The translations under genes were made by a program, and so were the position numbers. Shown here one piece after another: positions 52,709-60,855 of a stretch of DNA of 64,000 bases; the stretch's first letter is position 1; each line of letters starts with the position of its first letter. The notes below the pieces were generated by a model. The model saw nothing but the letters and a program-made list of their open reading frames with translations, searched no databases and was not told where the DNA came from. Source of the stretch: Lentzea jiangxiensis (GTDB lineage: Bacteria > Actinomycetota > Actinomycetes > Mycobacteriales > Pseudonocardiaceae); NCBI RefSeq assembly GCF_900104175.1, contig NZ_FNIX01000001.1, positions 62,001-126,000 of the forward strand. The letters run 5' to 3'.

Positions 52709-53809
52709 TCAGCAGGTGGTGGCGCCGGAGACGCCCGCCACGTAGGCCTTCGCGACGTGCTTGCCGGACGCGATGCGGTACCAGACGTTCGACGTGCCCT
52801 GCGTGCCCGACACGGACTCACCGGTGAGCTGGCAGGTCACCCTGACCTGGGCGTGGTTCGCGGCCAGACCGACCTGCGTGCTGGAGGAGTTCGCCGCACT
52901 GCGGACGTTCACGGTGCCGTTGGCCGCCGCCGTGCGGACCGTCCCCACAGGACCGGACCCGGTCCACAGGTACGTGACGGTCACCCACGCGTTGTTGGTC
53001 AGCTTCAGGCCGTCCCAGAACGTGCCGTCGGCGAGGTCGATGCCCGCCGGGTTCGCGACCTCGCGCCCGAACTGGTCCTTGCCGCCGTTGTAGTTGTTCT
53101 CGTACGCGGCCTGGGCCTGCGGCTTGCCCTGCGGCAGGTCCTTCCACATCTCCCGGGTCGCGGACGGGTTCCAGTAGTCGTCCTTGGTGTTCCACGGGCC
53201 GACGTCCCACACCGGCGCCCACTCGCAGCGGCCGTTCGACGCGCACACCTGCACGCTGTAGTTGCCGGAGTTCCTGGCCGCCAGGCCACGCCGCGACGGC
53301 AGCGCGACGAAGTGGTCGCGCGACCGGATCACGTGCCCGTTCGCCGTCGTGCCGCCGACGAGGCCTTCGCGCGTCGCGTAGACCCGGTACGAACGTCCCG
53401 CCGCCGCGGCGGTGATGTCGTCCGCGGACGGTCCGGCCGGCACCTGCCTCGCCGAGAGCTGGACCCTCTTCGCCTTGCCACTGCTGAGAACCAGGCGCGT
53501 CTCGACCGTGGACGTGGTCACCGGCAACGTGGCCGGCGCCTCCAGCCACTCGGTCCACTGACCGTCCGGGCGCAGGCCGCGCACGTCGACCACGCCGTCG
53601 CCGGTCACCACCGCCGTGACCGCGTTGGCGGGCCGGGCGAGTCTGTGCGAGCCGAGCTCGACCAGGCCCAGCCGCGGGGATCCGCCCCACGAGGCGGAAC
53701 GGCCGCTGACGTCCGCGGTCCACTCGTTCGACGCGGGAGCCGCCTGAGCGGGAGACGCGAGCCCGGCCACCAACGCGGCGCCGGTGACCAGCGGTAACAG
53801 GTAGCGCAT
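52709..53809 (-). CDS. Secreted protein with C-terminal SH3-like domain
   Basis: A 366-residue exported protein. The signal peptide MRYLLPLVTGAALVAGLASP is cleaved near AQAAPA. Residues about 140-270 contain GGTTANGHVIRSRDHFVALP and APVWDVGPWNTKDDYW, a pattern seen in secreted actinobacterial proteins with a double-psi-barrel-like fold. The C-terminus (about 285-366) has GTVRTAAANGTVNVRSAANS, typical of bacterial SH3 domains, and paired cysteines. A cell-wall-binding role is inferred. GGGGG precedes the ATG. The function of the central part is not known to me. Confidence 0.85.
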   Translation of the reverse strand: MRYLLPLVTGAALVAGLASPAQAAPASNEWTADVSGRSASWGGSPRLGLVELGSHRLARPANAVTAVVTGDGVVDVRGLRPDGQWTEWLEAPATLPVTTSTVETRLVLSSGKAKRVQLSARQVPAGPSADDITAAAAGRSYRVYATREGLVGGTTANGHVIRSRDHFVALPSRRGLAARNSGNYSVQVCASNGRCEWAPVWDVGPWNTKDDYWNPSATREMWKDLPQGKPQAQAAYENNYNGGKDQFGREVANPAGIDLADGTFWDGLKLTNNAWVTVTYLWTGSGPVGTVRTAAANGTVNVRSAANSSSTQVGLAANHAQVRVTCQLTGESVSGTQGTSNVWYRIASGKHVAKAYVAGVSGATTC

Positions 53810-53885
53810 GAGAAACCCCCATCGCTGATGCGCGCGGCGAGGTGCCGGGCGCTTCGCGGCGAGGGTTGTCCTCAGCGGTAAAGGT

Positions 53886-54917
53886 TCACCTAAAGGCGGC
53901 GGCCACCGCGGCCCGGTCGACCTTGCCCGGCCCGCGCAACGGCAGCTCGGACACGAACCGCACGAGCTTCGGCGCCGCCGCCCGGCCCACGGCCTCGGTG
54001 ACGACGGCCTTGAGCTCGTCGGCCGACGGCTGGATGCCGCGCGCGACGACGGCGGCGGCCACGGCCTGGCCCCACTCGTCGTCCGGCACGCCGACGACGC
54101 ATGCCTCCAGCACGCCCTCGACGGTCGCCAGAGCCCGCTCCACCAGCACCGGGGGCACCTTCTCGCCGCCGGTGACGATCACGTCGTCCGCGCGTCCCAG
54201 CACCTCCAGCCGCCCGTCGCGCAGCCGCCCGAGGTCACCGGTGCGGAACCACTCGCCGAACGGCTCCGCGCTGCCGCGGTACCCGAGCGCCAGCACCGGC
54301 CCGCTGATCTCGATCAGGTCGTCGGTGCGCAACAAGACGCCGCGCAACGGGGAGCCGTCGTACACGCACCCGCCGGCGGTCTCGCTCATGCCGTACGTCG
54401 TGACGACCCGCACGCCCAGAGCGCGCGCCTGCTCCAGCAGCTTCGGCGGGGTCGCGGCCCCGCCGATCAGCACGCCGTCGAACTGCCGCAGCGCCTCGAG
54501 CCCCGGCCCCTCGCCCACGACGAGCCGGGACAGCTGCGTGGGCACCAGCGCGGTGTAGTGGCGGCCCGGCCGGCCCAGCACCGGCCGCGCGGCCTGCGCG
54601 AACCCCATGGCGCGGAAGCCGCCGGCGAGGTCGAGCACACCGGGCGTGGTGCCCGCCACGATCGACCGCACCAGCACCTGCGCCCCGGCGATGTGGTTCG
54701 TGGGCAGCGCCAGCAGCCACGTGCCGGGGCCGCCCAGGCGTTCGTGCGTCGCCTCCGCGGACGTGGTCAGCGCGTCCGCGTCGAGCAGCACGGTCTTCGG
54801 CTCGCCCGTGGAGCCGGAGGTCGGCACGCCGAGCACGGCGCGCTTCTCCCAGCCGTCGAGCGGTCCGTCCACCAGCGGGTCGCCGCCCCGCAGCGCCGCA
54901 CGCAGTTCGTCGAGCAT
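53886..54917 (-). CDS. menE: o-succinylbenzoate-CoA ligase
   Basis: A 343-residue ANL enzyme activating o-succinylbenzoate for MenB. The P-loop is PTSGSTGEPKTVLL (32-45), then VTTYGMSETAGGCVYDG, WFRTGDLGRLRDGRL, RADDVIVTGGEKVPP, and the catalytic lysine in RGPGKVDRAAVA. The actinobacterial MenE is short (about 340-380 residues) because its N-terminal half is reduced, as here. ATG at 54917 is chosen; a GTG at 54923 is two codons earlier. It lies 27 bases downstream of menB on the same strand. Confidence 0.95.
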   Translation of the reverse strand: MLDELRAALRGGDPLVDGPLDGWEKRAVLGVPTSGSTGEPKTVLLDADALTTSAEATHERLGGPGTWLLALPTNHIAGAQVLVRSIVAGTTPGVLDLAGGFRAMGFAQAARPVLGRPGRHYTALVPTQLSRLVVGEGPGLEALRQFDGVLIGGAATPPKLLEQARALGVRVVTTYGMSETAGGCVYDGSPLRGVLLRTDDLIEISGPVLALGYRGSAEPFGEWFRTGDLGRLRDGRLEVLGRADDVIVTGGEKVPPVLVERALATVEGVLEACVVGVPDDEWGQAVAAAVVARGIQPSADELKAVVTEAVGRAAAPKLVRFVSELPLRGPGKVDRAAVAAAFR

Positions 54918-54944
54918 GGCCACCTGCCCAGGAGGAGTGCGGGC

Positions 54945-55847
54945 TCAGAAGTAGTACGGGTAGTTCGACCAGTCGGGGTCGCGCTTCTCCAGGAAGCTGT
55001 CGCGGCCCTCGACGGCCTCGTCGGTCATGTACGCGAGGCGGGTCGTCTCACCGGCGAACAGCTGCTGGCCCACCAGGCCGTCGTCGATCAGGTTGAACGC
55101 GTACTTGAGCATCCGCTGCGCCGTCGGCGACTTGCCGTTGATCTCCCGCGCCCACTGCAGCGCCGTGGTCTCCAGCTCGGCGTGCGGCACGACCTCGTTG
55201 ACCGCGCCCATCTTGTACATGTCCTCGGCGGAGTACGTGCGGCCGAGGAAGAAGATCTCGCGGGCGAACTTCTGCCCGACCTGCCGAGCGAGGTACGCCG
55301 ATCCGTAGCCGCCGTCGAACGAGCCGACGTCCGCGTCGGTCTGCTTGAACTTCGCGTGCTCGGCGCTCGCGATCGTGAGGTCGCACACCACGTGCAGGCT
55401 GTGCCCGCCACCGGCCGCCCAGCCGGGCACGACGGCGATGACGACCTTCGGCATGAACCGGATCAGCCGCTGGCACTCCAGGATGTGCAACCGCCCCGCG
55501 CGCGCCGGGTCCACGGTCTCCGCCGTCTCACCGGAGGCGTACTGGTACCCGCTGCGACCGCGGATCCGCTGGTCACCGCCACTGCAGAAGGCCCAGCCGC
55601 CGTCCTTGGGACTCGGGCCGTTGCCGGTCAGCAGCACGCAGCCGACGTCGGAGGACATCCGCGCGTGGTCGAGCGCCCGGTACAGCTCGTCCACCGTGTG
55701 CGGCCGGAACGCGTTGCGCACCTCGGGCCGGTTGAACGCGATGCGGACGGTGCCCTGGTCGAGCGCCCGGTGGTAGGTGATGTCGGTGAAGTCGAAGCCC
55801 TCAATCGGCTTCCACAGCGACGGGTCGAAGAGCTCCTGGTCTGCCAC
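54945..55847 (-). CDS. menB: 1,4-dihydroxy-2-naphthoyl-CoA synthase
   Basis: A 300-residue crotonase-fold enzyme cyclising o-succinylbenzoyl-CoA. Motifs: FDFTDITYHRALDQGTVRIA, IAFNRPEVRNAFRP, AFCSGGDQRIRG, VPGWAAGGGHSLHVVCDL (oxyanion hole), DADVGSFDGGYGSAYL, and the C-terminal KRDPDWSNYPYYF, diagnostic of MenB. GTG at 55847 is preceded by TAGAGT at 8 bases, suggesting a leaderless mRNA. An ATG at 55868 would start inside the divergent menD start codon. Confidence 0.96.
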   Translation of the reverse strand: MADQELFDPSLWKPIEGFDFTDITYHRALDQGTVRIAFNRPEVRNAFRPHTVDELYRALDHARMSSDVGCVLLTGNGPSPKDGGWAFCSGGDQRIRGRSGYQYASGETAETVDPARAGRLHILECQRLIRFMPKVVIAVVPGWAAGGGHSLHVVCDLTIASAEHAKFKQTDADVGSFDGGYGSAYLARQVGQKFAREIFFLGRTYSAEDMYKMGAVNEVVPHAELETTALQWAREINGKSPTAQRMLKYAFNLIDDGLVGQQLFAGETTRLAYMTDEAVEGRDSFLEKRDPDWSNYPYYF

Positions 55848-55855
55848 GGTCTGAG

Positions 55856-55861
55856 ACTCTA
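55856..55861 (-). promoter_or_regulatory. -10 element for leaderless menB mRNA
   Basis: TAGAGT on the minus strand, 8 bases before the GTG at 55847. It lies 5 bases from the start codon of the divergent menD gene. Confidence 0.5.
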
Positions 55862-55866
55862 GGCGC

Positions 55867-57441
55867 ATGAATCCGTCCACGGCGCAGGCGAGGGTGATCG
55901 TCGACGAACTGGTCCGCAACGGCGTCCGGCACGCCGTGCTGAGCCCCGGTTCGCGCAACGCCCCGTTGTCGTTCGCCCTGCACCAGGCAGAACAGAACGG
56001 CCTGCTCACGCTGCACGTGCGCATTGACGAGCGCAGCGCGGGGTTCCTCGCGCTCGGTCTCGCCAAGACGGGCACCCCGGCCGTGGTCACCTGCACGAGT
56101 GGCACCGCCGTGGCGAACCTCCACCCGTCCGTGATCGAGGCGCAGCTCACGGGTGTGCCGTTGATCGCCCTGACGGCCGACCGCCCGGTCGACCTCTACC
56201 GCACCGGCGCGAGCCAGACGATCGACCAGTACGACGTGCTCGGCCTCCCGACGCTGCACATGCCCGAGGGCGCGGACGAGGCCACCACCCGCTCGCTGGT
56301 CTGCCGCGCGATCGCCGCGGACGGCCCGTCGCACGTCAACGTGCCGTTCCGCCCGCCGCTGACGCCTGCCGACGACGCCTGGCCCTCGTCGGACCGCGCC
56401 GGGGCGTGGACGGAGACGGACCGCGCGTTCACCGTCGAGACCCGGCCGTCCTCCCTGCCCGCGCGCACGCTGGTGCTGCTCGGTGACGACCGCCCCGAGC
56501 GGCTGCGGGAGGCCTCGCGCCTCGGCTGGCCGGTGATCGCCGAGCCGACCGCGCCCGGAGGCCTGCGCCACGGGTCGTTGCTGCTCAACGCGGGCCTGCC
56601 GGAGCACCTGCGGCCCGAGGCGGTGCTGGTCGTGGGCCGCGTGACGCTCTCGCGCGGTCAGCAGTCGTTGCTGAGGGACACGCCGGTCGTGCACGCCGTG
56701 GGCGACCAGGCGCAGTGGCCGGACGTGCCGTTCACGGCCTCGCGCGCGTCGACCTGGCTGCCCGAGCCCGCCGCGCTCGACGACGAGTGGACGCGGGCGT
56801 GGCAGGTCGCGGTGAAGAGCGTCAGCGCGGCCGTCGACGACCTGCTGGACGCCGAGCCGTGGCCGACGGGCCTGCACGTCGCGCGTGACCTGGTGCAGGC
56901 CGTGCCGTCGGGGTCGCTGCTGTTCGTGGGCTCGTCCAACCCGATCCGCGACGTCGACTTCGCGGCCGAACGGCGCCCGGACGTGGTGGTGCACGCCAAC
57001 CGGGGTGCCGCGGGCATCGACGGGAGCGTGTCCACGGCGATCGGGCTGGCGTTGCGGCACGACGGGCCGTCGTTCGCGCTGATGGGCGACCTGACGTTCC
57101 TGCACGACAGCAACGGCCTGCTCGCCGACCACCGGCCGGACCTCACGATCGTCGTGCTGAACGACGACGGAGGCGGGATCTTCTCCCTGCTGGAACAGGG
57201 CTCGTCCGAGCACGCGGTGAGTTTCGAGCGCGTTTTCGGCACCCCGCACGGGACCGACCTGAGCGCTTTGTGCGCGGGCTACCGGATCCCGCACTCCACA
57301 GTGGACGGACGGGAGGAGTTCCGCGGCGCGATCGCGCAGCCGGAGGGCCTCCGGGTGGTCGAGGTGCGGGCGGAACGCGACGACCTGCGCTCGTTGCACC
57401 GACGTCTCAAGGCGGCTGTGTCAACCGTTTTCAGCAGATAG
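55867..57441 (+). CDS. menD: 2-succinyl-5-enolpyruvyl-6-hydroxy-3-cyclohexene-1-carboxylate synthase
   Basis: A 524-residue thiamine diphosphate enzyme adding 2-oxoglutarate-derived succinic semialdehyde to isochorismate. The N-terminal part has VLSPGSRNAPLSFALHQAEQ, HVRIDERSAGFLALGLAK and VTCTSGTAVANLHPSV. The C-terminal ThDP domain has SSNPIRDVDF, ANRGAAGIDGSVSTAIGLAL, GDLTFLHDSNGL and VVLNDDGGGIFSLL. Length is typical. ATG lies only 19 bases from the menB start on the opposite strand; GAGACT 8 bases upstream is the best -10 candidate. Confidence 0.96.
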   Translation: MNPSTAQARVIVDELVRNGVRHAVLSPGSRNAPLSFALHQAEQNGLLTLHVRIDERSAGFLALGLAKTGTPAVVTCTSGTAVANLHPSVIEAQLTGVPLIALTADRPVDLYRTGASQTIDQYDVLGLPTLHMPEGADEATTRSLVCRAIAADGPSHVNVPFRPPLTPADDAWPSSDRAGAWTETDRAFTVETRPSSLPARTLVLLGDDRPERLREASRLGWPVIAEPTAPGGLRHGSLLLNAGLPEHLRPEAVLVVGRVTLSRGQQSLLRDTPVVHAVGDQAQWPDVPFTASRASTWLPEPAALDDEWTRAWQVAVKSVSAAVDDLLDAEPWPTGLHVARDLVQAVPSGSLLFVGSSNPIRDVDFAAERRPDVVVHANRGAAGIDGSVSTAIGLALRHDGPSFALMGDLTFLHDSNGLLADHRPDLTIVVLNDDGGGIFSLLEQGSSEHAVSFERVFGTPHGTDLSALCAGYRIPHSTVDGREEFRGAIAQPEGLRVVEVRAERDDLRSLHRRLKAAVSTVFSR

Positions 57442-57482
57442 GAAACATACGTAAGTCGGTAGGCGGCCCAGGGTGGTCTGGA

Positions 57483-57488
57483 TAGCGT
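57483..57488 (+). promoter_or_regulatory. -10 element for a leaderless M1 peptidase mRNA
   Basis: TAGCGT, exactly 7 bases before the ATG at 57496, the same motif and spacing as for the P450/ICL fusion gene. Confidence 0.6.
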
Positions 57489-57495
57489 CCGCCGC

Positions 57496-58995
57496 ATGGC
57501 GATCAGATCCAAGGCAACGGCCGCGGTGGCGTCCGCGGCCGCGATGACGCTCTTCGCGGGGACGGCCCTGGCGGCGTCCCCCGGTGCTCCCGGAGCCGGC
57601 GACCCGTACTTCCCGTTCTACGGCAACGGCGGGTACGACGTCTCCCACTACGACATCAGGCTCAACTACACCCCGACCGGCGACCAGCTCTCGGGCACGA
57701 CGACGATCCTGGCGAAGGCCACCCAGGACCTCACCCAGTTCAACCTGGACTTCCTGCTCAAGGTGAAGTCTGTCCGGGTCAACAACGCGCCGGCGTCGTT
57801 CGTCTCGGACGGCGGCGAGCTCACGCTCACCCCGCGCGGCGGCGTGCGCAAGGGCCAGGACCTCACGATCGTCGTCACCTACGCGGACAGCCCGTCGACC
57901 GTGAAGGACCGCAACGGCTTCACGGCGTGGACGAAGACCGCCGACGGCGCCCTCGCCATCGGCGAGCCGGAGATCGCCTCCTGGTGGTTCCCGTCCAACG
58001 ACCACCCGACCGACAAGGCCACCTTCGACGTCAACGTCGCCGTCCCGAACGGCGTCGAGGCGATCTCGAACGGCACCTTCCTCGGCACCACCCGCCAGAT
58101 CAACGGCTACACCCGCTGGAACTGGCGCAGCGCCAAGCCGCAGGCGACCTACCTGACGTTCCTCACCATCGGCCAGTTCGAGGTCCGCCAGTCGACCGCG
58201 CCGAACGGCCAGCCGGTCGTGAACGCCTACTCGGACCGCCTCGGCGCCAACGCCGACCCCGCGCGCGCCAGCGTCGAGCGCACGCCCGAGGTCACCGAGT
58301 TCCTGGCGGACAACTTCGGCCCGTACCCGTTCGAAGCGCAGGGCGGCGTCGTCACGCCGGACCTCGGCTACGCGCTCGAGAACCAGACCCGCTCCACCTA
58401 CGACGACGGCTTCTTCCGCCGTGGCGCCAACACCTACGTCGTGGCGCACGAGATCGCGCACCAGTGGTTCGGCGACTCCGTGTCGGTGCACCACTGGCGC
58501 GACATCTGGCTGAACGAGGGCTTCGCCTCCTACGCGGAGTTCCTGTGGTCCGAGCACGTCGGTGAGGGCACCGCCCAGGAGAACGCCGACTTCGTCTACG
58601 ACTCGTACCCGGCGGACAGCGAGTTCTGGAACGTCCTGCCCGGCGACCCCGGCTCCTCCAACGTGTTCCACGGGGCCGTCTACGACCGCGGCGCCCTGGC
58701 CGTGCACGCGCTGCGCGTCGCCGTGGGTGACGAGAAGTTCTTCGAGATCCTGCGCACCTGGGTCGCCGAGAAGAAGTACTCGGACGCGACGATCGAGCAG
58801 TTCACCGCACTCGCGGAGCGGGTCTCGGGTCAGCAGCTGGACCAGCTCTTCCAGACCTGGCTGTTCACGAAGGGCAAGCCCGCGGAGGCACCCGGCCGCG
58901 CGGCCGACGCGTCGAGGTCGCTCTCCGTCGCGGCCGAGCCGAAGTCGCGCGCCAAGATCCAGCTGACGCACGAGCTGCTGGACGCGCACAGGTAA
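57496..58995 (+). CDS. Secreted short M1-family metallopeptidase
   Basis: A 499-residue exported zinc aminopeptidase-like protein. The signal peptide MAIRSKATAAVASAAAMTLF ends near ALAASPGAPG. The M1 N-terminal beta domain starts YDVSHYDIRLNYTPTGDQL; the zinc site is VAHEIAHQWFGDSV (His318, Glu319, His322) with LNEGFASYAE supplying Glu341. The GAMEN-like exopeptidase motif appears as GYALENQTR. At about 500 residues it lacks the large C-terminal helical domain of classical M1 enzymes, as in other short actinobacterial forms. Confidence 0.92.
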   Translation: MAIRSKATAAVASAAAMTLFAGTALAASPGAPGAGDPYFPFYGNGGYDVSHYDIRLNYTPTGDQLSGTTTILAKATQDLTQFNLDFLLKVKSVRVNNAPASFVSDGGELTLTPRGGVRKGQDLTIVVTYADSPSTVKDRNGFTAWTKTADGALAIGEPEIASWWFPSNDHPTDKATFDVNVAVPNGVEAISNGTFLGTTRQINGYTRWNWRSAKPQATYLTFLTIGQFEVRQSTAPNGQPVVNAYSDRLGANADPARASVERTPEVTEFLADNFGPYPFEAQGGVVTPDLGYALENQTRSTYDDGFFRRGANTYVVAHEIAHQWFGDSVSVHHWRDIWLNEGFASYAEFLWSEHVGEGTAQENADFVYDSYPADSEFWNVLPGDPGSSNVFHGAVYDRGALAVHALRVAVGDEKFFEILRTWVAEKKYSDATIEQFTALAERVSGQQLDQLFQTWLFTKGKPAEAPGRAADASRSLSVAAEPKSRAKIQLTHELLDAHR

Positions 58996-59037
58996 ACCCG
59001 GTGGCGTTCCGGACCCGGTGACGAGCACGATCGAACC

Positions 59038-59787
59038 ATGACCCCTCGTGTCGCGCTCGTCACCGGCGCCGGTTCCGGAATCGGCGCCGGAACGGCGAAA
59101 GCCCTTGCCGCCCAAGGCCACCACGTCGCCGTCGTGGACGTGTCCGACCGTGCCCGCGCCGTGGCCGAGCAGATCACGTCGTCCGGCGGGACGGCGTTGC
59201 CCGTGCTCGCCGACATCAGCGACCCCGACGCCGTGACCAGCGCCGTGGCCGAGGTGGCGGCGCGGCTCGGCCCGGTCGGCATCCTGGTCAACAACGCCGG
59301 CTTCGCGAGGGACAACATGGTCCTCGACATGCCGCTGTCCGACTGGGACGCCGTGGTGAACACCCACCTGCGCGGCGCGTTCCTGATGCTCAAGGCCACG
59401 GCACCGGCCATGCGCGAAGCGGGGTGGGGCCGCGTCGTGAACATCTCCAGCATCTCCGCCCTCGTCGACAGCGACCGCGCCAACTACGTCGCCGCCAAGG
59501 CGGGCGTCGAGGGCTTCACCCGGGCCACCGCCCTCGACCTCGCCCCGTTCGGCATCACCGTGAACGCCATCGGCCCCGGCGTCATCGTCACGGAGATGAC
59601 CAAGGTCTCCGCGGCCCGCGCGGGCCGCACCCTCGACGAACACGTCGAGGTGCAGCGCAACTCGATCCCACGGGGCCGCGTGGGCACACCGCACGACATC
59701 GCCCGCGCCGTCCTGTTCTTCACCGCCGAGGACGCCGACTACGTGACGGGCCAGGTCATCTACGTCAGCGGAGGCCCCCACGGCTGA
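59038..59787 (+). CDS. FabG-like SDR oxidoreductase
   Basis: A 249-residue NAD(P)-dependent SDR. Motifs: VTGAGSGIGAGTAKAL, VLADISDPDA, LVNNAGFARDN, VVNISSISALVDSDRANYVAAK (catalytic Ser, Tyr and Lys), and a C-terminal AEDADYVTGQVIYVSGG typical of 3-ketoacyl-ACP reductases. Whether it acts in fatty acid synthesis or on another ketone cannot be told. ATG has no ribosome binding site; CACGAT 6 bases upstream is a weak leaderless -10. Confidence 0.92.
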   Translation: MTPRVALVTGAGSGIGAGTAKALAAQGHHVAVVDVSDRARAVAEQITSSGGTALPVLADISDPDAVTSAVAEVAARLGPVGILVNNAGFARDNMVLDMPLSDWDAVVNTHLRGAFLMLKATAPAMREAGWGRVVNISSISALVDSDRANYVAAKAGVEGFTRATALDLAPFGITVNAIGPGVIVTEMTKVSAARAGRTLDEHVEVQRNSIPRGRVGTPHDIARAVLFFTAEDADYVTGQVIYVSGGPHG

Positions 59788-59858
59788 CCCCGGGGCGTCC
59801 GTTTTCACCCGAACGAGCCCGTATCGTGGAACAGGTCCAAGTCATAACGTCGGGGGCT

Positions 59859-60707
59859 ATGGCACCAAGCACCCCCTCCACCGCGTACAGCCGCGACCTG
59901 GGCGACGAACTGCGGCGGTTGCGCGAGACCTGCACGAACCTCAAAGGCCACGAGGTGGCCGCGCGCCTCGGCTGGGACCCGAGCAAGGTCTCGACGATCG
60001 AGCGCGGCAAGGCGCGGCCGAGCGAGATCGACCTCGTGCAGTTCCTGACGATGTGCGGCAAGGACCTCGACTTCTTCGAGGACTTCAAACGGCGCTACCG
60101 CAACGCGTTCGAGGAGTACATCGTTCAGGTCCCCGACAACGTGCGCACGCTCGCGATGGCCGAGTCCACGGCCCAAACGATGCTCAACTACGACACGCTC
60201 ACGGTGCCCGGTTTGCTGCAAACCGAGCTGTACGCGGAGGCGTTGTTCCGGGCGGCCGGAATCGCCGTCGAGGAGCGGATTCCCGCGCTCGTGCGGTCGC
60301 GCATGGAACGTCAGGCGGTCCTGCGCCGCCACGACCGGCCGGACTGCCTCTTCTACATCCACGAGTTGGCTCTGCGCCAGCAGGTTGGCGACGCCCAGGT
60401 CATGGAGGACCAGTACCTCCAATTGCTGTTCAACGCGCACATCGTCCGGGTCGTGCCGGAGAACATGATCGTCAACTCGGCCGGCGTGCGTTTGTGGGAG
60501 TACGAGAAGGCGATGCCGATCGCCTACACCGAGACCGACCTGACGCAAGTGTTCGTGCAGGACCGAGGAGCTATCGCGCGGACGCGGCTGATCTTCAACC
60601 GCTTGGCTGAAGTCGCTTTGGATGAGGAACAATCGCGGAGGAAGCTGGCGGAGTACGTCAGCCCTCTGCGAGAGGATCTCGATGGCCGAGGATCGCGTTT
60701 GGCATAA
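59859..60707 (+). CDS. XRE-family regulator with DUF5753 domain
   Basis: A 282-residue DNA-binding protein. The N-terminal XRE HTH (about 10-70) has LGDELRRLRETCTNLKGHEV, ARLGWDPSKVSTIERGKARP and LVQFLTMCGKD. The C-terminal DUF5753 domain (about 100-270) has VPGLLQTELYAEALFRAAGI and AHIVRVVPENM. Actinomycetes carry many such pairs with a DUF397 protein, as here with the overlapping next gene; some act in developmental or antibiotic control. ATG is preceded by CGGGGG; TAACGT 8 bases upstream is a possible leaderless -10. Confidence 0.92.
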   Translation: MAPSTPSTAYSRDLGDELRRLRETCTNLKGHEVAARLGWDPSKVSTIERGKARPSEIDLVQFLTMCGKDLDFFEDFKRRYRNAFEEYIVQVPDNVRTLAMAESTAQTMLNYDTLTVPGLLQTELYAEALFRAAGIAVEERIPALVRSRMERQAVLRRHDRPDCLFYIHELALRQQVGDAQVMEDQYLQLLFNAHIVRVVPENMIVNSAGVRLWEYEKAMPIAYTETDLTQVFVQDRGAIARTRLIFNRLAEVALDEEQSRRKLAEYVSPLREDLDGRGSRLA

Positions 60708-60855
60708 GAGCACCTACAGCAACGGCACGCCGGAAGGTGATTGCGTCGAGGTGTCGCTCCAGCACGACGCGCATGTCCGCGACTCGAAGAACGCAGCCGG
60801 AGAGGTGCTGACGTTCAGCACCTCGGCCTGGCGCGTGTTCGTCGACCTGGTCTAA
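60682..60855 (+). CDS. DUF397 domain-containing protein
   Basis: A 57-residue protein with the DUF397 pattern: VWHKSTYSNGTPEGDCVEVS, then VRDSKNAAGEVLTFSTSAW and a C-terminal hydrophobic end WRVFVDLV. It overlaps the XRE gene by 26 bases and has AGAGG upstream of the ATG. XRE/DUF397 pairs are widespread in actinomycetes and have been likened to toxin-antitoxin or regulator-effector pairs. Its stop codon overlaps that of the convergent isochorismate synthase gene. Confidence 0.9.
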   Translation: MAEDRVWHKSTYSNGTPEGDCVEVSLQHDAHVRDSKNAAGEVLTFSTSAWRVFVDLV

